Part shown: piece after piece, positions 23,289-32,413 of the stretch
How the letters are laid out: each line of letters begins with the position of its first letter
Numbering within the stretch: the first letter of the stretch is position 1
NCBI GenBank assembly: GCA_002438635.1
Contig: DJPX01000011.1
Location: forward strand, 80,053-144,052
Reading direction: 5' to 3'
DNA length: 64,000 nucleotides
From: Bacteroidales bacterium UBA6401
GTDB taxonomy: Bacteria; Bacteroidota; Bacteroidia; Bacteroidales; UBA932
The notes under the pieces: generated by a model
What the model saw: only the letters and a program-made list of their open reading frames with translations
What the model was told of the DNA's origin: nothing
Databases searched by the model: none
Made by a program: the position numbers and the translations under genes

Positions 23289-25667
23289 TTATCTCTTTTT
23301 TACACATCTTACTTGTTGCCCGAAGGTTTTTGCCGTGCCGGCTGCTATTTTTGCCGATCCGGTTGTAGTAGAAAATAATGCGTATTTTGCTTTTGTCTTA
23401 TCACCATCTCTCTCATCTGATGTCCAGAATAGGGAGGCAGCTGTTCCCATTAACAGTTTTCCAGTAGAATTGCTCATTTGTCCGCCTACTACGAAGACTA
23501 ATTTTTCTCCACTTGGAATGGTGAATGTGAGATCTGTATTTTTAGTCGCAACGAGTGGACAGGCTGCGAGTTCCTCAACTTCCTTTGCGGATGGCATTCT
23601 CCATGTCCCTGCAGGGGCTACGAGAGAACAAGGGTCTACATCGGAATTAGGAATATCGGTTAGCTTCTTGTATTTAGTTTCTTCTGGCCCGTATGCTTTA
23701 CCATTATAAGGAACATCGAGAATGGCGTATTTACTCTTCCATGTAAAGTATGCTCCTTTCTCAGTAGGTTCGGCGAAGATATATTGTCCGTCCTTAAGGG
23801 TTAGGAAGCCCTCGCTCCAATCGACTGATAATCCGGCTACAGGAGCAGGCCCTTGTTCAATGCTTTTGCCAGTGCTCTCGCCATCGATATATATAGTCCA
23901 GGTAACTTTCTTATGTTCTGTGTTTTCTGGTATGTTTAGTTCTACTGAAAGATTGTCTTTTGATGCTGTCTCACTTACTTCCAAGCCATTCGAGCCTACA
24001 GCTTTTATGGCTACGCTTTCGCGGTCGGTATCGATGGTAACTTTTAGTTTGAAAGCATTGTAATCTTGAGCTGTCTTAGGAGAGTATGACATAAATATCA
24101 CATAGTCCTTCATCTGTGGCTGAGTAAATGTGACGCCTGTAAAGATACTATTGACAAATAGTTTCCACTGTACATCTTCTTTCTCTTCATTTTCTGGGAG
24201 TTTGATGGTAACAGTGGTTTTATTGTTGGTTGCACCTACCTGCGTATACGCGCCTTTGCTTGATTCTAGACCCACTTCGTAAAGTTGGAATTCGCCTGGG
24301 TCCGTAACTATCGTGATAGGAGTTTCTTTGCAAGTTTCTATCACGGCAGGCTCGTGAGATACATAGCTAGGAAGCTTGATGTTTTTTACACATCTTACAG
24401 ATGCAAGATTTTCCCCGACAAGGTCGTAACTTGGGGCTATAGAATACTCCAAGTTCGATGTGATTAAAAGTCCGTTGTCGGTATAATTTCCACCGAGACC
24501 CCACCATGATCCAGTCTGGTTTTTACCCATTAGAGAACCGGATGCTATGTTGACGTATCCACTGAAAGGCAGGAACAGATCTGACCCTTTATAGTGAACA
24601 CCATTCACTCCTTCTACCATAGATGTGTTGTCGGTGTCCTCCATATAGTAGAGCATGCTAAGCTCTTCATAAGAAGGAAGTCTTAAATTAGGGCTAAGCG
24701 CGGTACAAGGGTCTTCTCCGGCATTGGCCTTAATATCAGAGAGTGCTATCTGGACTTTTTCCGGGTTATAAGCGTATCCTGCGTAACTCTCGTCAAATGG
24801 TACTCCGAAGATGCTTTCGTGCTTGAAAAAGTAGCCGCTTTCCTGAGGCTTGTCAGCGAGTGCGAATTTGCCGTCTTTTACCACGAGGTCAGCCTTGGCA
24901 TAGAAGTAGGTGATGCCTTCTTCTCCGAGCTCGATAAAAGCACTTTCCTGCTGAGCAGAAGCGACTTCACTCCAATTATTCAGCTCTTTGTTATTTGCCA
25001 ATTCGAGCGAAATCTTAACATCTTTTTCGCTGTAGTTCGGCTCGATATGAAAGTCGATTTTTTCAGTCTTTTCTTCTATTTTTACTTCTTTCCCTGCCAC
25101 TCCATTAACAGAGATTCTATATGCCCACGGAATGAAGGTAGTCTGTGCAGTGGATTTTAGCACAGGGTCTTCCAGTCTGAATTTGAGCGCGAAGTAATAG
25201 TCGCCACCATTATATCCTATAGTCTGCGGCATATTGGTGCTTTGAAATTCAGAGAACACGTCTTTCACTTTTGACGGGTCAAGGTCTTGTGTGGCGGAAA
25301 CTATTGTCTCCCAATTTTCCGTGGCATCAGAAGAGAACTCTACTGTGACACTTCGTTTGGATGCTGTGTGGTTTGCTTCTATAGTGATTTCTACACTTTC
25401 TGCAGCTTTATCGAATTCGACAACCTCGCCTTCAGCCTCATCGTAGTTAATGCGATAAGCCCAAGCGATATCTGCGTTTTGGGATTTAGTCTCAATAACC
25501 TTCACTATCTTTTCAAGAGATAGTGTGTAGGTGCCTCCCTCGTAGGAAATAAGTTCCGGGATGTCGGAACTTTTGAAATTGGTGGTAGTCTGTGTGAGCT
25601 CTTCCTCACAGGCAACCCCACAGATGGCCGAGATTCCTATCATCAGGCCTAATAGTTTTTTTCTCAT
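23289..25667 (-). CDS. Multi-module BACON/FISUMP-like lipoprotein
   Basis: A 792-residue lipoprotein. I start at the ATG giving MRKKLLGLMIGISAICGVAC (Cys20); an in-frame ATG eight codons upstream is possible. Two BACON-like modules come first (FKSSDIPELISYEGGTY and FQSTNMPQTIGYNGGDY). Then comes a FISUMP-like domain with LPSYEELSMLYYMED and SVRCVKN, two Ig-like modules, and a second FISUMP-like domain with MPSAKEVEELA and ending QVRCVKKR. The N-terminal modules are paralogous to that of the downstream gene, three bases away. Acidic residues right after the lipid Cys (CEEEL) fit surface export. No ligand can be named. Confidence 0.65.
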   Translation of the reverse strand: MRKKLLGLMIGISAICGVACEEELTQTTTNFKSSDIPELISYEGGTYTLSLEKIVKVIETKSQNADIAWAYRINYDEAEGEVVEFDKAAESVEITIEANHTASKRSVTVEFSSDATENWETIVSATQDLDPSKVKDVFSEFQSTNMPQTIGYNGGDYYFALKFRLEDPVLKSTAQTTFIPWAYRISVNGVAGKEVKIEEKTEKIDFHIEPNYSEKDVKISLELANNKELNNWSEVASAQQESAFIELGEEGITYFYAKADLVVKDGKFALADKPQESGYFFKHESIFGVPFDESYAGYAYNPEKVQIALSDIKANAGEDPCTALSPNLRLPSYEELSMLYYMEDTDNTSMVEGVNGVHYKGSDLFLPFSGYVNIASGSLMGKNQTGSWWGLGGNYTDNGLLITSNLEYSIAPSYDLVGENLASVRCVKNIKLPSYVSHEPAVIETCKETPITIVTDPGEFQLYEVGLESSKGAYTQVGATNNKTTVTIKLPENEEKEDVQWKLFVNSIFTGVTFTQPQMKDYVIFMSYSPKTAQDYNAFKLKVTIDTDRESVAIKAVGSNGLEVSETASKDNLSVELNIPENTEHKKVTWTIYIDGESTGKSIEQGPAPVAGLSVDWSEGFLTLKDGQYIFAEPTEKGAYFTWKSKYAILDVPYNGKAYGPEETKYKKLTDIPNSDVDPCSLVAPAGTWRMPSAKEVEELAACPLVATKNTDLTFTIPSGEKLVFVVGGQMSNSTGKLLMGTAASLFWTSDERDGDKTKAKYALFSTTTGSAKIAAGTAKTFGQQVRCVKKR

Positions 25668-25775
25668 ATAGCGTTTGTATTGATAAAGCAAATGCGTGCT
25701 TCATAGTATGTGTACTCGGTCTATGTCTGTTTCTAATCAAACGTGCACGTCTGCGGTACACTTTTTCTTATAATT

Positions 25776-25940
25776 AAGTAACCTTCAAAAAATAACCTGC
25801 ATCATCTTAGTAAATCTTTTTGGTCTATATTCCTTTTCTCATCAGTTATGTGCCACCGGCACACTCCCTTTTCGAAAAGAAATCTATCCTCGAAAATCTA
25901 ATGCTAATCTGACGCAACTTATTTTTTTCACGTTATTAAA
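25776..25940 (+). repeat. Dispersed repeat R1, copy 2 (long form)
   Basis: Starts AAGTAACCTTCAAAAAATAA, then CTGCATCATCTTAGTAAATC, and ends CTCGAAAATCTAATGCTAAT then a GTTATTAAA end. Its middle carries a segment like the 1246-1408 element, including the hairpin GTGCCACCGGCAC (25850-25862). With copy 3 it fills most of the 507-base gap between the lipoprotein operon and recN; 25668-25775 holds nothing I recognise. Confidence 0.65.
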
Positions 25941-26045
25941 GGACAAATCTAAAGGCGTTTAGCCTTTTGGTAATACACAACCCCAAATATAGTTATAATT
26001 ACTTTTAGGAGGAGCCCTTTTTTGAACTTTTTTGAACTTTTTGTT

Positions 26046-26144
26046 AAGTAACCTTCAAAAAAATGACCTGCATCATCTTAGTAAATCTTTTGGTTCCTCG
26101 AAAATCTCTTTTTAATCTGACGCAATTTTTTTGCGTTGCTAAAA
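26046..26144 (+). repeat. Dispersed repeat R1, copy 3 (short form)
   Basis: Same left and right parts as copy 2 (AAGTAACCTTC, CTGCATCATCTTAGTAAATC, CTCGAAAATCT, GACGCAA) without the inserted middle segment. It lies in direct orientation 105 bases after copy 2, and ends about 30 bases before the recN stop codon. Confidence 0.65.
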
Positions 26145-26174
26145 TGGTGTCAGTCTTTGAGAGGAATGACCTAT

Positions 26175-27824
26175 CTACGAGTTATTCAAGAGCGATTGGG
26201 CATTAGCAAGAGATTCTGGTGTAATGCTTTCTCCACTTAAAAGACGTGCTATCTCTTTAAGTCTTTCGTTTTTGTCAAGCAGGCAGATAGTTGAGGTGAC
26301 TTTACCATTTTTTTCTTCTTTGCGAACCATATAGTGGGCGTGCCCTTTGGCCGCTACTTGTGGTAGATGTGTTATGGCGAAAATCTGCATATTCTGTCCC
26401 ATCTTACAGATGAGTTGTCCCATTTTATGCGCCACACTTCCGGATACCCCGGTGTCTATCTCATCGAAGATCATGGTCGGCATGTTAGCGTAGTGTGCCA
26501 TCATCTCTTTAATACACAGCATTATACGTGAGAGCTCTCCACCGGAAGCACATTTGGACAGTTCCGTAGGGGCGTTGCCATTGGAGTTAAAAAGAAAGGT
26601 GCAGGACTCAAGCCCGTTCTCGCAAGGGGCGCATTTTTTAAGCTCGACTTTAAATACTGCTCTTTCAAGTTCCAGAGAGCGAATGTTCTCTTGTAACTCT
26701 GCCGCTAATTCTCCGGCGGCATTTTGACGCTTTTCACTAAGTTCTTCTGCTATCTTAAAATAATTTTCTTGTGCTTCGCGTGCTAGTTTTTCGATGGAGC
26801 GCTCTTTAAATTCTAACTCGGAACTATCAGATAGCGCCTTCCCGTAGTTTTCCTTAATCTTAATTAACTCCGCTATATCTGCTGCTCCATGTTTTCGGAG
26901 AAGAGATAGGAGAAGCGAAATCCTATCCTCCACTTCTTCAAGCCTTTCGGCTGACACTGCAAGGGACGAATTCTTTTTGTCGACCTCGTAGAAAATGTCC
27001 TCGAGCTCTATCCTGGCACTTTCCATTCTTTCGGCCAATTCTCCCGTCCCTTGAGCATATTCGCTAACTTTTTCAAGCGCCCTGTAAGCTTCCTTTAGTT
27101 CCGCGCACACATTTTCCGCCTCTGATGCTTTTCCGAGAAGTTCTTTGATCTGTTCGGCACTTGCCAACTCCTTTTGCTCCGCTTCCAGTTCTTCGAGTTC
27201 CCCATCTTTTAGTCCGGCCTTTTCGAGTTGCTCCCACTGTGCGTGGTTATAATCTTCATTGGCCTTGTTCGCTTTTATTTGTTCTCTTATTTCGGCCAAT
27301 TCCTTTTCGAGCTTTCTATATTCGGCCCATTGCGTGCGGCATTTTCCACATAAGTCATGAGTCCCGGCGAAGTAGTCTAGAAGCGAGAGCTGGAAGGACT
27401 CCTTGGTAAGCGCTATGTTTTGGTGCTGGGAGTGGATGTCTATTAGGAAGGAGGCCAATTCTGCCAATACTCCTACCGGCACAGGGGAATCATTGATAAA
27501 GGAGCGGGAGCGACCGCTGCGATTCACCACCCTTCTTATTAGAAGCACTTCGTTATCGAATTCTACATCAGCATCGTCTAGAATTTTACGGATGCTTCCT
27601 GTTGTGTCCTTAACATCGAATTCGGCTTCTACTACCAGATTATCAGCACCTTCGGAGATAAGTGAGGCATCTGCCTTGGCCCCTGTCAAGAGCGATAGGG
27701 CCCCGAGCAGAATAGACTTTCCCGCGCCGGTCTGTCCGGTAATGATGATAAGACCCTCAGGAAAACTGATTTCCAAAGAGTCTATCAATACATAATTTTC
27801 AATGTGTAAGGAACGTAACATCAA
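26175..27824 (-). CDS. recN: DNA repair ATPase RecN
   Basis: An SMC-like ATPase for double-strand break repair. It has the Walker A GQTGAGKSILLGALSLL near residue 30, two long coiled-coil arms in the middle (about 150-370), the ABC signature CASGGELSRIMLCI and Walker B PTMIFDEIDTGVSG near the C-terminus. The length of 549 residues is normal. Start is either of two adjacent ATGs. It begins immediately after the rpoZ stop codon, so the two are coupled. The coaBC and DUF4835 genes I would expect between rpoZ and recN in many Bacteroidales are absent. Confidence 0.95.
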   Translation of the reverse strand: MMLRSLHIENYVLIDSLEISFPEGLIIITGQTGAGKSILLGALSLLTGAKADASLISEGADNLVVEAEFDVKDTTGSIRKILDDADVEFDNEVLLIRRVVNRSGRSRSFINDSPVPVGVLAELASFLIDIHSQHQNIALTKESFQLSLLDYFAGTHDLCGKCRTQWAEYRKLEKELAEIREQIKANKANEDYNHAQWEQLEKAGLKDGELEELEAEQKELASAEQIKELLGKASEAENVCAELKEAYRALEKVSEYAQGTGELAERMESARIELEDIFYEVDKKNSSLAVSAERLEEVEDRISLLLSLLRKHGAADIAELIKIKENYGKALSDSSELEFKERSIEKLAREAQENYFKIAEELSEKRQNAAGELAAELQENIRSLELERAVFKVELKKCAPCENGLESCTFLFNSNGNAPTELSKCASGGELSRIMLCIKEMMAHYANMPTMIFDEIDTGVSGSVAHKMGQLICKMGQNMQIFAITHLPQVAAKGHAHYMVRKEEKNGKVTSTICLLDKNERLKEIARLLSGESITPESLANAQSLLNNS

Positions 27825-28151
27825 TTATTTGTTTTTCTCGTCAGAGTGAGCCTTGCGGAAGACAAGCTCTCCATTCTGATATTCGGATATTGCTATAAGA
27901 TCGGGTTTAGGAAGTTTCTCGTAGTACATAGAGATTTCGATTTGCTCTTTATTCTCAAACACTTCTTCCATATTATCCCGCTCTGTTTTGAATTCTTCGA
28001 GTTTATGTGTAATCTCTTTTTTCTCGGCGAGTGAAATCTGATTAGCTCTTTTAGAGAGTATGACTACAGTTTCGTAAAGATTCCCTGTTTCTTTCACTAA
28101 ATCACGCGTGTCTCGTGTGATGGTGTTCGTTGGTACTTTTTTTAAATCCAT
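27825..28151 (-). CDS. rpoZ: RNA polymerase omega subunit, Bacteroidetes type
   Basis: A 108-residue protein with the KKVPTNTITRDTRDL start and ETVVILSKRANQI helix characteristic of the Bacteroidetes omega family, which assists RNA polymerase assembly. The C-terminal part is charged and ends with a YENGELVFRKA-like strand. It lies between bamD (124-base gap) and recN (no gap). Confidence 0.88.
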   Translation of the reverse strand: MDLKKVPTNTITRDTRDLVKETGNLYETVVILSKRANQISLAEKKEITHKLEEFKTERDNMEEVFENKEQIEISMYYEKLPKPDLIAISEYQNGELVFRKAHSDEKNK

Positions 28152-28275
28152 AATAGTATATAATTCTATAACTTAAGTTTCGGAAGTTATATCCGAGCCA
28201 TACAAAACCAATAACGGCTCAAGACATCCCCCTAACTTTATTACGATAGCGCATTAGGCACAAGTTTCAAAAAAA

Positions 28276-29061
28276 TTATTCTTTTTTCCTGACTTTTTTA
28301 TAAAGCGCGTCTAACTCCTTTCTGTATTTCGATTCTGGATATTCTTCTATGAAATTCAAGTAGTCATCCACAAATACCAGATAACGCTCTTTTTGTTTGG
28401 AGGCTACGCTAAGCAGTGCATATTTGTACGAAGACATGGTGGTATAGTATAGAATATCTTCACGATACCGGTTATCAGCATTATCTTTTAATACATTTTT
28501 AAGAGCCACTCTCGACGCTTTGTAGTCTTCCATAGTATAGTAAAGCTTGGCACTTTCGTAGGCCTTGCGATCCAGCCTATCGGAAAGGTCATCGAGCATT
28601 CTATTGCAGATAGCCACATTAGGAGAATGGATATGTGCTGTCTTATACTCACTTATGGCCTTTATGGCCTTATATGTAGGGGCCTGATCCAGTTCGTATC
28701 GTAGAGTGCTTCTATACAAACAGTCTATTCTAAGAAATTCTGCGGATTCGGCGAATGGACTGGCAGGATAATTTTCCATAAAATGCTCTAGGTTAGACTC
28801 TGCCGTGTAGAAGTCCTTTTGATTATAGTTACTTAGAGCCCAGTAAAAATTAACCGTGTCATCTCTCTCTGTTCCTTGCGTAAGCATAGAAAGAGATTCG
28901 AAAAGTTGTGCAGCCTTCCCGTATTTACCTTTATTGAAGTAATCGAATGCTGCCGTATATTTAGCATCAGCATCACCACTAGTCAGCAACTCTTCGTACT
29001 GAGATTTACACCCAGCCATCGCCACTATGCCTATGGCTATCAATAATCCTTTATAGTTCAT
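28276..29061 (-). CDS. bamD: Outer membrane assembly lipoprotein BamD
   Basis: A 261-residue lipoprotein (lipobox AMAGC, Cys18) made of TPR-like helical pairs: YTAAFDYFNKGKYGKAAQLF, NFYWALSNYNQKDFYTAE, and a late DDYLNFIEEYPESKYRKE. It is the essential BamA partner that inserts barrel proteins into the outer membrane. Length and the YfiO/TPR layout are typical. Order miaB-trxB-bamD-rpoZ-recN on one strand suggests a housekeeping series. The +2 residue after Cys is not acidic, as expected for a protein facing the periplasm. Confidence 0.93.
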   Translation of the reverse strand: MNYKGLLIAIGIVAMAGCKSQYEELLTSGDADAKYTAAFDYFNKGKYGKAAQLFESLSMLTQGTERDDTVNFYWALSNYNQKDFYTAESNLEHFMENYPASPFAESAEFLRIDCLYRSTLRYELDQAPTYKAIKAISEYKTAHIHSPNVAICNRMLDDLSDRLDRKAYESAKLYYTMEDYKASRVALKNVLKDNADNRYREDILYYTTMSSYKYALLSVASKQKERYLVFVDDYLNFIEEYPESKYRKELDALYKKVRKKE

Positions 29062-29079
29062 CTTCTATCTAAAATAAAC

Positions 29080-29991
29080 TTAATTTTTAATAAACTTTTC
29101 CGCTTCAAGTGCCGCGCGACAACCATCCGCTGCGGCCGTAATTGCTTGTCTGAAATCAGTATCACGCACATCGCCGGCGACAAACACACCTTCTCTGCTT
29201 GTCTTTACGCCATCGGATATGATGTACCCTTCTTCATTGAGTGCCAACGCGCCTCCTAACCATTCTGTATTAGGGTGATGGCCAATGGCTAAGAAAAATC
29301 CGTCGATTTTTAATTCAAAAATCTCGCCATTGCCACGGGTTAGTCTTACCCCATTCACACCCATCGCATCGCCCAATATCTCTTTGGTGGTGCAATCGTA
29401 AAGGATTTCTATATTCGATGTGTGAGCTACTCTTTCTTTCATAGTTTCAGAGGCCCGAAGATAGTTTTTCCTAACTATCATATACACTCTCGAAGCTATA
29501 CCGCTAAGATACATCGCTTCTTCGCAGGCGCTATCACCACCACCTACTACCGCTACGCTCTTATCTCTATAGAAAAAACCATCACAGGTGGCACACGCCG
29601 ATACGCCCATACCGCGGAATTTCTTTTCGCTTTCGAGGCCGAGATATTTGGCGCTCGCCCCGGTGGCTATAATAAGTGTCTGGAACTCAATAGTATCTCC
29701 GCTCTTAAGTGTTACTGTTCGCTGTGCAAGATCGCAACTTTGCACTGTGCCGCTGAGTAGCGTAGTGCCTAGATTACGAGCTTGAGCGCGCATATTCTCC
29801 ATTAGAGTCAAAGCATCTATACCGTTTTCAAAGCCCGGGTAGTTTTCTATTTTGGTGGTGGTGACGAGTTGCCCACCAGGCTGTGGACCTTCGACAAGTA
29901 CTGGAGATAGAGCCGCTCTACACGCATAAATAGCGGCTGTATATCCTGCTGGGCCGCCACCTATAATAAGGCATTTTATCTTATCGCTCAT
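29080..29991 (-). CDS. trxB: Thioredoxin-disulfide reductase
   Basis: A flavoenzyme that reduces thioredoxin with NADPH. The FAD motif GGGPAGYTAAIYACRA is near residue 10, the redox-active CATCDG near 135, the NADPH motif VVGGGDSACEEAMYL near 155, and FVAGDVRD near 280. I start at ATG 29991, which overlaps the miaB stop by 4 bp (ATGA) and sits just before the FAD motif; a longer start five codons upstream adds residues not typical of the family. 303 residues is normal. Confidence 0.95.
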   Translation of the reverse strand: MSDKIKCLIIGGGPAGYTAAIYACRAALSPVLVEGPQPGGQLVTTTKIENYPGFENGIDALTLMENMRAQARNLGTTLLSGTVQSCDLAQRTVTLKSGDTIEFQTLIIATGASAKYLGLESEKKFRGMGVSACATCDGFFYRDKSVAVVGGGDSACEEAMYLSGIASRVYMIVRKNYLRASETMKERVAHTSNIEILYDCTTKEILGDAMGVNGVRLTRGNGEIFELKIDGFFLAIGHHPNTEWLGGALALNEEGYIISDGVKTSREGVFVAGDVRDTDFRQAITAAADGCRAALEAEKFIKN

Positions 29992-31292
29992 ATCGCTTCT
30001 TCGCATAAAAGAGTAGCCTGCGTGCAGTCTTTAACTCTGACTTTAACATAGTCTCCGGCTTTGTGCGTGTTATCCGTCCATACGCAGACTTTATTGGTGC
30101 TGGTGCGACCACTTAATTGATGGTCGCTCTTTTTGGATTTTCCTTCTACCAGCACTTCAAATACTTTACCTATGTCTTTTCGGTTGCTTTCAAGTGAAAG
30201 CGTGTTTTGAAGCGCTATTATTTCGTTCAGCCGACGTGTTTTTTCATCCAATGGTACATCATCGGCATATTTTTTTGCCGCAAGTGTGCCAGGCCTTTCC
30301 GAATAGTAGAACATATAGGCAGCATCGAACCCTACTTCCTTAAAGAGAGAGAGTGTGTCGCGGTGATCGTCCAATGTTTCCGAGCAGAATCCTGCTATTA
30401 CATCTGTGGTAATGGCACAGTCAGGGATAACTTCCCTTATTTTTTTTACCCTGTTTAGATATCCCTCTCTTGTGTAGCGGCGTCTCATTTTCTCCAATAT
30501 ACGATCGGACCCCGACTGTACTGGAAGATGTATGTGATGGCAGATGTTAGGATAACGTGCAATGGTTTCTATTACTTCATTTGAAATATCCTGAGGGTTA
30601 GATGTGGAGAATCTCACTCGAAGTAAAGGACTTACCTGCGCTACCATTTCAAGCAGTTTTGCGAATGTAATGTCTTCGAATCTGTATGAATCCACATTCT
30701 GCCCTAAAAGTGTTACCTCTCTATATCCTTTATTAAAGCACTCACAAGCTTCTCTAACTATGCTTTTGGCATCCCTGCTCCTTTCTGTGCCACGGGTATA
30801 AGGTACTACACAATATGAACACACATTGTTGCATCCGCGCATTATGGAGATAAATGCACTCACTCCGTTTTTATCTATTCTCACAGGAGAAATGTCCGAA
30901 TAGGTCTCTTCCCGAGATAGAATTACATCTATCTGTGGGTGTCCTTCACTTGCCGCTTCCAAAAGCTCCGGCAATTTTCTGTAAGTGTCAGGCCCGGCTA
31001 CTATATCCACTTTTCCGCTACTTAGCAGCTGTTCTTTCATTCTTTCCGCCATACATCCGAGAATGCCAATTATGACTTCTCTATCACGGCGTTGAAGTAC
31101 GAATTGTTCTATTCTTCCAAGAATTCGCTGCTCTGCATTGTCTCGTATGGAGCAGGTATTGGCCATTATGATGTCGGCGCTATCTATATCCTCCGTGCGG
31201 GTATATCCGTTTTTTTTAAGGATGGAGAAAATGACCTCAGTGTCGGCCACGTTCATCTGGCATCCGTATGTTTCTATATATACTTTTTTCAT
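29988..31292 (-). CDS. miaB: tRNA-2-methylthio-N6-dimethylallyladenosine synthase
   Basis: A radical-SAM methylthiotransferase that modifies A37 of tRNAs reading UNN codons. The N-terminal UPF0004 domain has TYGCQMN, MANTCSIRDNA and GCMAERM cysteines for one 4Fe-4S cluster; the radical SAM motif GCNNVCSYCVVPYTRG supplies the second; a TRAM domain closes the chain (GKVFEVLVEG). Start at ATG 31292 (MKKVYIETYGC) because the upstream in-frame ATG overlaps a minus-strand -7 box at 31311-31318. 434 residues is typical. Confidence 0.95.
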   Translation of the reverse strand: MKKVYIETYGCQMNVADTEVIFSILKKNGYTRTEDIDSADIIMANTCSIRDNAEQRILGRIEQFVLQRRDREVIIGILGCMAERMKEQLLSSGKVDIVAGPDTYRKLPELLEAASEGHPQIDVILSREETYSDISPVRIDKNGVSAFISIMRGCNNVCSYCVVPYTRGTERSRDAKSIVREACECFNKGYREVTLLGQNVDSYRFEDITFAKLLEMVAQVSPLLRVRFSTSNPQDISNEVIETIARYPNICHHIHLPVQSGSDRILEKMRRRYTREGYLNRVKKIREVIPDCAITTDVIAGFCSETLDDHRDTLSLFKEVGFDAAYMFYYSERPGTLAAKKYADDVPLDEKTRRLNEIIALQNTLSLESNRKDIGKVFEVLVEGKSKKSDHQLSGRTSTNKVCVWTDNTHKAGDYVKVRVKDCTQATLLCEEAI

Positions 31293-31310
31293 TTTGATTC
31301 CATTCGTCTT

Positions 31311-31339
31311 CAAAGATACTATAAAAGTTCGTATCTTTG
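31311..31339. promoter_or_regulatory. Palindromic divergent promoter between miaB and the LEA-like gene
   Basis: CAAAGATAC (31311-31319), 11 bases, GTATCTTTG (31331-31339): a perfect 9-bp inverted repeat in which each arm is a TATCTTTG -7 box facing outward. The minus box lies 18 bases before the miaB ATG, the plus box four bases before the ATG at 31344. No clear -33 TTTG is visible for either. Confidence 0.6.
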
Positions 31340-31343
31340 GAAG

Positions 31344-31778
31344 ATGAAAAAGATTTTTGCAGTATTACTCGCGTTTTTGTGCCTTTATTCTTGTGCTACA
31401 TATAAGGACATAAAAGTTAATTCGGTTCAGGTAGAGAAAGTTTCTATGTTTTCCGACCCATGGAGCGCGACCATTGCGGTGGAGATAGATAATCCTACTA
31501 TGACGCTGAATGTCATAGAGGCTGTAGGTGTAGTCAAGATTGCAGGCGATAAGGCTCTTGATGTGGTTTGTGACCCATTTGTCCTGGCAGGACATAGCTG
31601 CCAGACCTACCAGATAGACTTAACTGCTACTATAGTCGAGGGATTCGGTATATCCTCTTTTATGCGTCTTTTTCAGTCACAGGATTTTAGTAAGGTAACT
31701 CTTGACTTGGAACTTATAGTAAAAGACCCATTAGGTATTAAGCATACGAAAGTCATGAAAGATATTTCATTGTTATGA
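31344..31778 (+). CDS. LEA14-like lipoprotein
   Basis: A 144-residue lipoprotein, lipobox LCLYSC (Cys17). The mature part (VNSVQVEKVSMFSDPWSATI, VEIDNPTMTLNVIEAVGVVK) has the layout of the LEA14/WHy beta-sandwich, seen in many small Bacteroidetes lipoproteins. A longer in-frame start lies inside the oppositely oriented miaB gene and upstream of the promoter, so I reject it. It overlaps the next gene by 4 bp. Function unknown; envelope stress or desiccation roles are inferred for relatives. Confidence 0.65.
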   Translation: MKKIFAVLLAFLCLYSCATYKDIKVNSVQVEKVSMFSDPWSATIAVEIDNPTMTLNVIEAVGVVKIAGDKALDVVCDPFVLAGHSCQTYQIDLTATIVEGFGISSFMRLFQSQDFSKVTLDLELIVKDPLGIKHTKVMKDISLL

Positions 31779-32413
31779 AACGATTGGCAGTTATAATATT
31801 GACAGGTGTATTCTGTGCAGGTAGGCTCTTTGCACAGGTGGATTCGCTTTTTCAAACAGACTCATTGTTTCATGTTCCGGATTCGTTGATGCTGGCACCG
31901 GAAGGCTTTGAGTACAAGGATAGTATAGTATACATTCCGGTAAGCAGGTTTACGGATTCCCTTAAGGGTAAGGATGTCTTTGAAATGATGTCCGGGAAGG
32001 TGGTTATAAATCAAAGCCCGGCATTGGAATCAGCTGCACGTCAGAAGATTGACTCTGATTTTGTCGATGCTTTAGAAACCGAAGGGTATCGTATAAGAAT
32101 ATTTTTTGATAACCGACAGGATGCCAGAGAAGAATCGGAAAAAGCTCAGAAACGCTTTGAGAAGTTATATCCCGGTTATAGCACTTATCGCACTTTCATT
32201 TATCCTAATTTCAAAGTAACAGTGGGGGATTTTAGGACGAAAGCAGAAGCACAAGTGGCTTTAAAACATATAGTCAAGAGTTTTCCTAATGCTTTTGTGG
32301 TAAAGGAAAGAATGAAATTCCCTGTTATCGATCAAAACGAATTATACACGGTGGACACAGTAAGAGTACTTGCCCCGATAAAGTTAGAAATACCCTTAGA
32401 AGAGAAGAAATAA
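31775..32413 (+). CDS. Secreted SPOR-domain protein
   Basis: A 212-residue exported protein (signal peptide ending GRLFAQ, no lipobox). Residues about 105-185 form a SPOR fold (GYRIRIFFDNRQDAREESEK, FKVTVGDFRTKAEAQVALKH), which binds glycan strands stripped of stem peptides in septal peptidoglycan. It overlaps the LEA-like gene by 4 bp and ends on the base before rpoN, so the three form one unit. Confidence 0.8.
   Translation: MKRLAVIILTGVFCAGRLFAQVDSLFQTDSLFHVPDSLMLAPEGFEYKDSIVYIPVSRFTDSLKGKDVFEMMSGKVVINQSPALESAARQKIDSDFVDALETEGYRIRIFFDNRQDAREESEKAQKRFEKLYPGYSTYRTFIYPNFKVTVGDFRTKAEAQVALKHIVKSFPNAFVVKERMKFPVIDQNELYTVDTVRVLAPIKLEIPLEEKK

Noticed and set aside
31092..31343. Longer start for the LEA-like lipoprotein
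   Set aside because: It lies inside miaB on the other strand and upstream of the -7 box; the signal peptide with lipobox begins at 31344.
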